Source: Candidatus Planktophila limnetica (lineage in GTDB: Bacteria > Actinomycetota > Actinomycetes > Nanopelagicales > Nanopelagicaceae). Taken from it: 29,370 bases of DNA. The translations under genes were made by a program, and so were the position numbers. Positions within the stretch are counted from its first letter, which is position 1. Each line of letters begins with the position of its first letter. This document shows, piece by piece, positions 20,866-29,370 of the stretch. The stretch is from assembly GCA_029979485.1 (NCBI GenBank), contig JAPOHK010000001.1:1-29370 (forward strand), in the 5' to 3' direction. Under the pieces are notes generated by a model, which made no database searches, was not told the origin of the DNA, and was given only the letters and a program-made list of their open reading frames with translations.

Positions 20866-23583
20866 TCAACCTGTATTTCTTAAGCCTGCTGCCACTCCAT
20901 TTATTGTCAGCAGGAGTGCTCTTTGCAAAGTCGCATCAACTTCACCTTTGTGATCACGTACGCGCTCGAGCAGATTGACTTGTAGTAAGTGCAGTGGAGC
21001 GAGATAGGCATCGCGAACCTGCAATGTGCGAGCCAAAATTGGCTGATCTCCCAACAGTGACTCCTTCTTTGTTACTTTAAGAATTTCTTCACAGGTCAAT
21101 TCAAACTCGGCTGTGATTACATCTAAGAAGTGATGCAGCTCTTTGGGAACAAGTGCATCAACGTAACGTCGCGCCATATCTAAATCAGTCTTCGCAAGGG
21201 TCATCTCGACATTGCTAATAAAAGTATGGAAGAAGTGCCAATGTTCGAGCATCTCTTGAATGACATCGGACTTTCCAGCTTCACGTGCAGCTTTTAATCC
21301 GCTACCGACTCCAAACCAACCCGGAACAATCTGGCGTGATTGCGTCCAGCCAAATACCCATGGAATAGCCCGCAAACTATCTAAACCACCGGCAGCATCT
21401 GGTCTGCGTGATGGGCGAGATCCCAACATCATTTCGCCTAGTTGTTCTACGGGAGTTGAAGCATAGAAATATGCAGGTAGATCTGGATGATCAATTAAGG
21501 AGCGATATCTCGCGAAAGAATTTTCGCTAATGAGTTCCATGCAACCATTCCACTTATCTAAACTTTCATCGCTCTGACGAGGCGCACGGTTTAAGACAGT
21601 TGCTTCAAGTGATGCTGCGAGCATTAATTCAATATTTTCACGAGCAAGAGATGGCAGAGCGTATTTATCGCTAATGACTTCACCTTGTTCTGTCATTTTA
21701 ATTTGTCCATCAATTGAGCCCCAAGGAAGTGCAACAAGTGCGTCATAAGTTGGACCGCCACCTCGACCGACAGAACCACCACGGCCGTGGAAGAGTCGTA
21801 ACTTAACGCCATGTTTGATTGCAACGTCTCGTAATTTTCTTTGAGCGCGATGAATTTCCCATTGGCTAGTTGCTATACCTGCATCTTTATTGGAGTCAGA
21901 ATATCCCAACATAATTTCTTGTAAGTTTCCACGGAGTTCGACAACTTTTCTGTATCCCGGATCGCTTAATAGCGCTTCGAGAATTTCTCCTGCCGCACGT
22001 AACTCAGCAACAGTTTCGAGTAATGGTGCGAATCCAATGACCGCAGTATTTGTAGAAAGATCAACAAGTCCAGCTTGCTTAGCAAGAACTACTGCTGCCA
22101 ACAAATCATCGGAACCTTTTGTCATTGAAACGATGTAAGTCTCAATAGATTCTGGTCCAAAACGTTTGACGATATCAAAGACTGCCGTGAAGGTATCCAA
22201 TGTTCTTTGAGCGCGCTCATCGCACTTTCCAAAATCTAATTTCTTCTTCGAGGTTAGTTCGTTAGCAAGGATTTCGAAGCGCTCTTGGTGGCTCTTGTGC
22301 TTGTAATCATTACCAAAAGCGAAAGCAAGTGTGTGGTGATGAGCATCAGAGTGTTCGCGAACATCCAACGTTGCGTGAGTTAATCCAAAAGCCGAAACCG
22401 TGCGCATTGTGCGTTCTAACAATCCTGTCGCCATTAATTCACCGCGATTTTCAAGGAGGGAATCACGCATTAAAGATAGGTCTGCCAATAATTCTGATGT
22501 GCTGTTGTAGTCGCGATGAGCAACATGCTCGCCGCCGGATGCATGGCGATTTCTAGTAAATGCCAAGCGGTGCACAATTGCAGTTGCTTTCAAACGATAA
22601 GGCTCTTGAACATTCAAACGCTTAAAGCGTTCTTCAAATTCGGGAATGTGCTTTAGATCTTCTTCAACTGAATTTAGAAGGGCCTTACTAACTCCAGTGA
22701 TGCGAGTTGAAACAGAGAGCATTTGACGCAATTCATCCATCGCTGCAATTGTTACGCGAATCGCATGACCAACTTGTAAAACCATCGCAGACTCTGTGAT
22801 GGAAGCTGTGATGTTTGGATTTCCATCACGATCTCCGCCAATCCAGCTTCCAAAAGAGAGAGGACGTGCATCTAATGGAAGATCGATTCCAAGTCGCTTG
22901 ATCTCTTTTTTAAAATCATCAAGAACTTCTGGAATAGTTAACTTAAATAAATCATCTAAATAATATAGCGCGTTCATGGCTTCATCTAGCGGCTCTGGAC
23001 GACCAACTCGTAACTCATCTGTTTGCCACAAAACGTCAATAGTTTCAGCTAATTGATTTCGCTGTACCTCAGAATTTGGTTGATCTAGAAGTTTTGCAAC
23101 TCGCCCTAACTTATTTAGTACCGAGCGACGCGCAGCCTCAGTTGGATGGGCTGTAAATACAGGACGAACCATAAGCTCGTTAACCCAACGAGTTACATCT
23201 TCAGTTGAAAACTCATGTCCAGAAACTTTTGCACTCTGCGCAGCAGCAATCTTGTCGACAGCTTTTGCCATCCATGATCCACCTTGAGCTCGTGCATCCG
23301 CTAAAACTCTTGCACGGTGAACCTGCTCTGCAACATTTGCTAAGTTGAAATATGTGCTAAATGCACGTACGAGTTGAACAGATTGTTCAATCGATAATTT
23401 AGATAGAAGTTCATCTCCGCCGCCATCTTTAACGGCTTTGCGAACAGCTTCAACTAACTCAAGTAGTTCTTGACCTTCTTGGCGGACAAGCGATTCACCG
23501 AGTAAGTCTCCAAGTTTTCTGACATCGGCACGCAAAGCAGAGCCGTCGTTACCAACGGCTGAGGCGGAATCTTGCGAAGACAT
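20866..23583 (-). CDS. ppc: Phosphoenolpyruvate carboxylase
   Basis: This anaplerotic enzyme makes oxaloacetate from PEP and bicarbonate. The protein has 905 residues, full length. Catalytic landmarks are VFTAHPTEAARRS (His146), SWIGGDRDGNPN, FTRNRHASG, TLDVREHSDAH, GYSDSNKDAG, LFHGRGGSVGRGGGP (the second catalytic His and the glycine-rich loop), QGEVISDKYA and the C-terminal NGVAAGLRNTG with the conserved final NTG. The ATG at 23583 has no SD but an extended -10 box (TGC-CATGAT) ending 6 nt upstream, which points to a leaderless mRNA. It is divergent from mfd and convergent with pth. Confidence 0.97.
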   Translation of the reverse strand: MSSQDSASAVGNDGSALRADVRKLGDLLGESLVRQEGQELLELVEAVRKAVKDGGGDELLSKLSIEQSVQLVRAFSTYFNLANVAEQVHRARVLADARAQGGSWMAKAVDKIAAAQSAKVSGHEFSTEDVTRWVNELMVRPVFTAHPTEAARRSVLNKLGRVAKLLDQPNSEVQRNQLAETIDVLWQTDELRVGRPEPLDEAMNALYYLDDLFKLTIPEVLDDFKKEIKRLGIDLPLDARPLSFGSWIGGDRDGNPNITASITESAMVLQVGHAIRVTIAAMDELRQMLSVSTRITGVSKALLNSVEEDLKHIPEFEERFKRLNVQEPYRLKATAIVHRLAFTRNRHASGGEHVAHRDYNSTSELLADLSLMRDSLLENRGELMATGLLERTMRTVSAFGLTHATLDVREHSDAHHHTLAFAFGNDYKHKSHQERFEILANELTSKKKLDFGKCDERAQRTLDTFTAVFDIVKRFGPESIETYIVSMTKGSDDLLAAVVLAKQAGLVDLSTNTAVIGFAPLLETVAELRAAGEILEALLSDPGYRKVVELRGNLQEIMLGYSDSNKDAGIATSQWEIHRAQRKLRDVAIKHGVKLRLFHGRGGSVGRGGGPTYDALVALPWGSIDGQIKMTEQGEVISDKYALPSLARENIELMLAASLEATVLNRAPRQSDESLDKWNGCMELISENSFARYRSLIDHPDLPAYFYASTPVEQLGEMMLGSRPSRRPDAAGGLDSLRAIPWVFGWTQSRQIVPGWFGVGSGLKAAREAGKSDVIQEMLEHWHFFHTFISNVEMTLAKTDLDMARRYVDALVPKELHHFLDVITAEFELTCEEILKVTKKESLLGDQPILARTLQVRDAYLAPLHLLQVNLLERVRDHKGEVDATLQRALLLTINGVAAGLRNTG

Positions 23584-23589
23584 TGGCTA

Positions 23590-23598
23590 ATCATGGCA
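23590..23598 (-). promoter_or_regulatory. Extended -10 for leaderless ppc transcript
   Basis: On the minus strand TGC precedes CATGAT (23595 to 23590), a five-of-six match to TATAAT-like TATGAT, ending exactly 6 nt before the ATG. It overlaps the hairpin GGCAG/CTGCC at 23595-23610, which is therefore a DNA palindrome here and not part of the mRNA. Confidence 0.5.
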
Positions 23599-23624
23599 GG
23601 TTCATCTGCCTTAGACTTGCCCTA

Positions 23625-23660
23625 TTAAGCCCCCTCCGTCTCCATGGAGTTGGGGCCTAA
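23625..23660. other. Inverted repeat in the ppc-mfd divergent gap
   Basis: TTAAGCCCC (23625-23633) and GGGGCCTAA (23652-23660) are inverted arms with one mismatch, enclosing the palindrome CTCCATGGAG (23640-23649). On the minus strand the mismatch becomes a G-U pair, giving a 9-bp RNA stem. It lies upstream of both start sites and could be an operator or the end of an antisense transcript. No T run fits a terminator well, though four T residues follow at 23665-23668. Confidence 0.3.
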
Positions 23661-23665
23661 GGCGT

Positions 23666-23695
23666 TTTCTCAATATTTCTTAAAGTTTCTCAATA
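23666..23695 (+). repeat. Three 10-bp direct repeats upstream of mfd
   Basis: TTTCTCAATA occurs at 23666-23675 and again at 23686-23695. Between them lies TTTCTTAAAG, sharing seven of ten bases, so the array has exact 10-bp spacing. It is on one face of the helix and covers the place where the mfd promoter should be. It may be an activator or repressor site. Confidence 0.6.
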
Positions 23696-23723
23696 GTTGA
23701 TACGGAGAAAAGAAGGGATACGA

Positions 23724-26700
23724 ATGAAACTCGTGCGCGATGCGTTGGCTGCTGATTCACACATCAGCGATGCACTCGACTCAAAAAAGCGCATCATCGC
23801 GCCTTCTTCGTTGCACCCATTTCTTGCCGCAATCCGCGCTAGTCAACGACCGCTATTAATTGTGACTGGATCAAGTAGAACTAGTGAAGATTTGGCGAGT
23901 GATTTACGTGAACTACATGAATGCGTATACGAATTTCCTGCTTGGGAAACATTGCCACATGAAAGATTGAGTCCACGAAGTGACACTGTCGCTCAAAGAA
24001 TTTCTACATTGATTGAGTTAAGCAAAAAACAAATTGAAAACCCAATAGTTATTACTCCGGTTCGAGGCTTGATTCATCGAATAATTAATTCACTTGCACA
24101 GGCTCCAGTACGCGAACTCGCAGTTGGAACTGAATGCGATCTCAAAGAGTTGATTAATCATCTTGGAGAACTTGCTTATCAGCGCACAGATTTAGTGGAA
24201 CGACGTGGGGAGTTTGCAGTCCGCGGAGGAATTGTGGATGTATTCCTTCCACTTGCAAGCCAACCTGTCCGCATCGACTTTTTCGGTGATGAAATTGAAG
24301 ACATTAGCTATTTCGATGTTGCAGGTCAGAGAACAACCGGAGCAGTACAGACCTCCATAAAAATTCTCCCGTGTCGTGAGCTGCTATTGACGCCTGCAGT
24401 TCAAGCTAAAGCACGCGCACTTATTGCTGACTTTCCTCAAGCATCAGAAATATTAGAAAAAATCTCTGAAGGAATTGCTACCGAAGGCATGGAGTCGTTT
24501 ATTCCACTTTTGGTCGATTCTGATCAGAGTATTTTGGATCGAATGCCGAAAAATACTGAAGTTATCTTCATTGATGAAGAACGTATCAAATCAAGAGCTG
24601 CAGATCTTCTTGCAACGAATGAAGAGTTTTATCTTGCATCATGGCTCAACGCCGCTAGCGGTGGATTGACACCTTTACATAGCGGTGACGGCACCTATAT
24701 GACGTGGGAAGAGCTGCATTCAGAAATAGATAAAAACCAATTGCAACAGCGAAGTTTCAATGTTTTTGGCTCTGATTTGGATACAGACGCAGTTTTTCTT
24801 GAAGCTCATGCAATTGACCCATTGCGCGCAAATACTGAACGACTCGTGGATGAGTTTCGAAGTGCAGCAGAAGCCGGTCACAATCTGGTTTTTGCAGCCC
24901 ACGGGCATGGAATGCACGAGAGATATTCAAATCTCTTCAGAAGTGCGGAAATCTCGGTTCGAGTTATCACTTCAACAATTGCATTTGGATTTAGTGTTCC
25001 CTCTGCACGTATCCTCTTTATTACCGAAAGAGACTTATCAGGTAGTAAAGGTGCAATTAACAACACTGAAAAACTTCCTTCAAAGCGTAAGACGGCAATT
25101 GACCCACTCGAATTAAAAGCTGGAGATTTTGTTGTTCATGAACAGCACGGTATAGGTCGATACGTAGAACTTGTTTCAAGAAGTGTCGCTGGCATAACGC
25201 GCGAATATTTAGTTCTCGAATACGCATCCGCCAAACGGGGACAACCTGGTGATCGCATATTTGTTCCAACAGATTCACTAGAGCAAGTGAGCAAATATGT
25301 TGGAGGCGAAACACCAACGGTTCATCGAATTGGAAGCCGTGAATGGCAAAAAGCTAAGGGTAGAGCTCGTAAAGCAGTGCGCCAAATTGCTGGCGAACTC
25401 ATTCGCTTATATGCAGCGCGAACTTCTTCACCAGGTTTTGCTTTCTCTGCAGATACACCGTGGCAGCGAGAACTAGAAGATTCATTTGCATACATCGAAA
25501 CTCCCGATCAGCTTTCAACAATTAATGAAGTCAAAGCAGATATGGAACGCCCATACCCGATGGACCGAATAATTTGCGGAGATGTTGGATATGGAAAAAC
25601 TGAGATTGCGATTAGGGCTGCTTTTAAAGCCGTTCAAGATGGCAAGCAAGTTGCAGTATTAGTTCCGACCACGTTGCTGGTTCAGCAACATACAAAAACT
25701 TTTGAAGAGCGATATTCCGGATTTCCAATAAAGGTTGCTGGATTATCTCGATTCAATACTGCAAAAGAGAGTAAAGAAATATTGTCTGGTATCGAATCTG
25801 GAACATTTGACGTTGTAGTTGGCACCCATCGAATTCTTTCAAATGATGTGCATTTCAAAGATCTCGGGCTAGTTATTGTCGATGAAGAACAGAGATTCGG
25901 TGTTGAACAGAAAGAATCACTCAAGAAATTGCGAACAACAGTAGATGTTTTAGCAATGTCTGCAACGCCAATTCCTCGAACACTTGAAATGGCGGTTACT
26001 GGTATCCGTGAAATGTCTACGATTACAACGCCACCAGAAGAGCGCCATCCAATTTTGACTTATGTAGGTGCTCGAGATGATGCACAGATTACAGCTGCGA
26101 TTCACCGCGAATTATTACGTGATGGACAAATTTTTTATATTCATAATCGGGTTGAATCAATTGATCAGGCTGCACAGAAATTGCAGAAACTTGTTCCAGA
26201 AGCGCGCATACGCATAGCGCACGGGCAGATGAGCGAAGGTGCACTCGAAGATGTCATTCTTGCATTTTGGAATCGGGATTTCGATGTTTTGGTCTGTACC
26301 ACAATTGTCGAGAGTGGATTAGATATCGCTAATGCAAATACTTTAATTGTGGAAAGAGCCGATCTTTTTGGTCTATCACAACTGCATCAATTACGTGGTC
26401 GTGTGGGACGTGGTCGTGAACGCGCATATGCATATTTCTTATTTCCTCCAGATCAACCATTGAGCGAGTTAGCCCATGACCGACTAAAGACGATTGCAGC
26501 AAACACGGAACTCGGTGCCGGAATGCGCGTTGCATTGAAGGATCTAGAAATTCGTGGAGCTGGAAACTTATTAGGTGGCGAGCAATCTGGTCATATTGCA
26601 GATGTTGGTTTTGATTTATATATGCGCATGGTTGGCGAAGCTGTGCACGAATATAAATCCGGCATCATCGAAAGCGCTGAACCAAATCACGAATGCAAAG

Positions 26701-27173
26701 TTGAATTACCAATCAATGCACACCTCGATGCAACTTATGTTCCTGGCGAACGTTTACGTCTTGATCTTTATCGTCGTCTGGCAGATGTAAGAAATAACGA
26801 GGATGTTCTTGCAATCGAAGAAGAACTCATTGATCGCTTTGGCGTATTGCCAGAAGAAGCACAAACGCTTTTAGGAGTTGCAGCGCTTCGCGCTTTCGCA
26901 AAGAGCATTTCACTTCGAGAAGTGGTTGCCCAAGGAAAATTTGTACGTTTGTCTCCCATGACTTTGCCTGAATCAAAGCAACTTAAATTGGCTCGTATGT
27001 ATCCCGGGTCACTCTATAAATCCGCAACATCGACCGTATTAGTGGCCTTGCCTAAGAGCTCTGCGTGGAATCCGTCCGAAAGTACCGCTCCGATAGTGGA
27101 TACTTCTCTTCTGGCTTGGGTAACACAGGTCGTTACCGAATTGGCACCAATATCGAAAGGCAGTTCAGAGTGA
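23724..27173 (+). CDS. mfd: Transcription-repair coupling factor Mfd
   Basis: Mfd removes RNA polymerase stalled at DNA lesions and recruits UvrA. The protein has 1,149 residues. The N-terminal UvrB-like region contains the UvrA-interaction segment (VYEFPAWETLPHERLSP near 75-90 and RRGEFAVRGGIVDVFLP), the RNA-polymerase-interacting CarD-like domain lies at about 462-540 (GDFVVHEQHGIGRYVEL), then RecG-like translocase motifs: Walker A GDVGYGKTE (about 617-625), DEEQRFG (about 719, in place of DEEH), SATPIPRTLEMA, and IVESGLDIANANT. The C-terminal TRCF domain ends the protein. I chose the ATG at 23724 because GAAGGGA lies 6 nt upstream; a TTG at 23697 in frame is not supported. The lipoprotein gene overlaps its stop codon. 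Confidence 0.96.
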   Translation: MKLVRDALAADSHISDALDSKKRIIAPSSLHPFLAAIRASQRPLLIVTGSSRTSEDLASDLRELHECVYEFPAWETLPHERLSPRSDTVAQRISTLIELSKKQIENPIVITPVRGLIHRIINSLAQAPVRELAVGTECDLKELINHLGELAYQRTDLVERRGEFAVRGGIVDVFLPLASQPVRIDFFGDEIEDISYFDVAGQRTTGAVQTSIKILPCRELLLTPAVQAKARALIADFPQASEILEKISEGIATEGMESFIPLLVDSDQSILDRMPKNTEVIFIDEERIKSRAADLLATNEEFYLASWLNAASGGLTPLHSGDGTYMTWEELHSEIDKNQLQQRSFNVFGSDLDTDAVFLEAHAIDPLRANTERLVDEFRSAAEAGHNLVFAAHGHGMHERYSNLFRSAEISVRVITSTIAFGFSVPSARILFITERDLSGSKGAINNTEKLPSKRKTAIDPLELKAGDFVVHEQHGIGRYVELVSRSVAGITREYLVLEYASAKRGQPGDRIFVPTDSLEQVSKYVGGETPTVHRIGSREWQKAKGRARKAVRQIAGELIRLYAARTSSPGFAFSADTPWQRELEDSFAYIETPDQLSTINEVKADMERPYPMDRIICGDVGYGKTEIAIRAAFKAVQDGKQVAVLVPTTLLVQQHTKTFEERYSGFPIKVAGLSRFNTAKESKEILSGIESGTFDVVVGTHRILSNDVHFKDLGLVIVDEEQRFGVEQKESLKKLRTTVDVLAMSATPIPRTLEMAVTGIREMSTITTPPEERHPILTYVGARDDAQITAAIHRELLRDGQIFYIHNRVESIDQAAQKLQKLVPEARIRIAHGQMSEGALEDVILAFWNRDFDVLVCTTIVESGLDIANANTLIVERADLFGLSQLHQLRGRVGRGRERAYAYFLFPPDQPLSELAHDRLKTIAANTELGAGMRVALKDLEIRGAGNLLGGEQSGHIADVGFDLYMRMVGEAVHEYKSGIIESAEPNHECKVELPINAHLDATYVPGERLRLDLYRRLADVRNNEDVLAIEEELIDRFGVLPEEAQTLLGVAALRAFAKSISLREVVAQGKFVRLSPMTLPESKQLKLARMYPGSLYKSATSTVLVALPKSSAWNPSESTAPIVDTSLLAWVTQVVTELAPISKGSSE

Positions 27174-27775
27174 AAAAAGTTATTTCTATTGCGGCGATTT
27201 CAGCAGCGTTATTGCTCACTGGTTGTTCGCAAGTAAGTTCAGCTGCCACGGTTGGTTCGGTAAAAATCTCACAGGCAACTGTGCAATCAAGTATTAATGA
27301 CATCATGGCCGAGCGAAGCAAAGTAGATTCTTCACAGATGCAATTAGAAGTTGGCGAAGATCTCAACCGTTCACAAATGCGCTTTCATGTCCTTTCTGAG
27401 TTACTCAACAAGGTTGCCGAAAAACTGAAAATTACAGTTTCAAAAGCTGAAATTGATACGCGCAGAGCAAGCATTACAGAACAAGTCGGCGGAGAAGCTG
27501 GATTACCAACAGCGCTAGTTGGAGCTGGTATCGCGGCAAAAGATTTTGATTTATACCTTCAAAGCATCATTATTTCTGACAAGTTAAGCCAAGGCCTGGA
27601 AGCATCAGGAATCCCAGCTGACCAAGTTGGAACAGCAATTCAAAGACTTGTTGTAGACATTGCAAAAGAGAACAAGGTGACAATTAATCCTCGCTACGGT
27701 GTGTGGGATGCAGCTAATGCAGATGTTGTACCTGTTGATTCAGCAGGTTCTGCAGTCACACCTTCCGATAAGTAA
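27170..27775 (+). CDS. SurA N-terminal-like lipoprotein (possible secretion chaperone)
   Basis: A 201-residue lipoprotein. The start is the GTG at 27170, overlapping the mfd TGA; starting further upstream would bury the signal peptide. A type II signal peptide, MKKVISIAAISAALLLTGC, has lipobox L-T-G-C with Cys19 as the lipidated residue. The mature part is helical: TVGSVKISQATVQSSINDI resembles the SurA/PrsA entry strand and helix, followed by helices with ELLNKVAEKLKITVSKAEI. There is no PPIase domain, and it ends in a Ser/Val/Pro-rich tail. In actinobacteria a similar gene sits between mfd and mazG. A chaperone role outside the membrane is inferred from the fold only. Confidence 0.85.
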   Translation: MKKVISIAAISAALLLTGCSQVSSAATVGSVKISQATVQSSINDIMAERSKVDSSQMQLEVGEDLNRSQMRFHVLSELLNKVAEKLKITVSKAEIDTRRASITEQVGGEAGLPTALVGAGIAAKDFDLYLQSIIISDKLSQGLEASGIPADQVGTAIQRLVVDIAKENKVTINPRYGVWDAANADVVPVDSAGSAVTPSDK

Positions 27776-27792
27776 CTAAACACTTTTTCAGT

Positions 27793-29370
<1,578 letters not shown>

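Noticed and set aside
23595..23610. Hairpin GGCAG/CTGCC as a ppc riboswitch or leader element
   Set aside because: It overlaps the likely -10 box, so it would lie upstream of the transcription start and not be in the mRNA.
23666..23695. CRISPR-like array
   Set aside because: The units are 10 bp, contiguous and only three, without spacers or cas genes.
27065..27169. Upstream start for the lipoprotein gene inside mfd
   Set aside because: It would bury the lipoprotein signal peptide behind 35 residues; the GTG at 27170 gives a standard lipobox with Cys19.

Overview
The window reads as a piece of chromosome from a small-genome, A/T-rich actinobacterium. The gene order is typically actinobacterial: metG-tatD-rsmA-ispE, tRNA-Gln-glmU-prs-rplY-pth, mfd-lipoprotein-mazG-eno, and a gephyrin-like gene followed by rimJ and sepX. 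The base composition is low-GC (by eye a little over 40%), intergenic gaps are tiny and start codons often lack a Shine-Dalgarno sequence. My best guess is a freshwater planktonic actinobacterium of the acI/Nanopelagicales type. This is inference from gene order and composition, not a database match. I see no mobile elements, phage genes or CRISPR array, and no gene-free stretch longer than about 190 bases.

Layout. Bases 1-116: N-terminus of an FAD oxidoreductase (minus). 164-239: tRNA-Arg(CCU). 318-791: IbpA-type small heat-shock protein (minus), with a SigR/SigH-like promoter, a possible RNA thermometer and an intrinsic terminator. 976-3084: MmpL-type transporter, divergent from a 38-residue unknown protein. 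3257-3493: FmdB-type zinc ribbon. 3595-7111: CopC-like protein, CopD-CtaG fusion and acyl-CoA dehydrogenase. 7112-7651: 5-formyltetrahydrofolate cyclo-ligase (minus). 7696-10038: gephyrin-like Glp, RimJ-like acetyltransferase and SepX. 10040-11314: protein O-mannosyltransferase (minus). 11357-16388: rsmI-metG-tatD-rsmA-ispE. 16385-16873: MarR regulator (minus). 16968-19487: tRNA-Gln(UUG)-glmU-prs. 19638-20781: rplY and pth. 20866-23583: PEP carboxylase (minus). 23724-29370: mfd, SurA-N-like lipoprotein, mazG and the first two thirds of eno.

Much of the region is core biology. It covers translation and rRNA maturation (rsmI, metG, rsmA, rplY, pth), cell-wall and isoprenoid precursors (glmU, ispE), nucleotides (prs, mazG), central carbon (ppc, eno), transcription-coupled repair (mfd), and copper/oxidase assembly with a respiratory dehydrogenase. 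The Glp-SepX pair is a cell-division module, next to a surface-glycosylation enzyme.

The most interesting points are these: a gephyrin/MoeA-like division protein that has lost about 110 central residues; a GGAAT-N18-GTT promoter and an SD-occluding hairpin on the small heat-shock gene; an in-frame TAA inside pth followed by an intact C-terminus; a glmU start codon one base after a tRNA; a histidine-free CopC; a structured rplY leader whose promoter lies inside the upstream terminator; and a set of apparently leaderless genes with a -10 box exactly 6 nt before the start codon.
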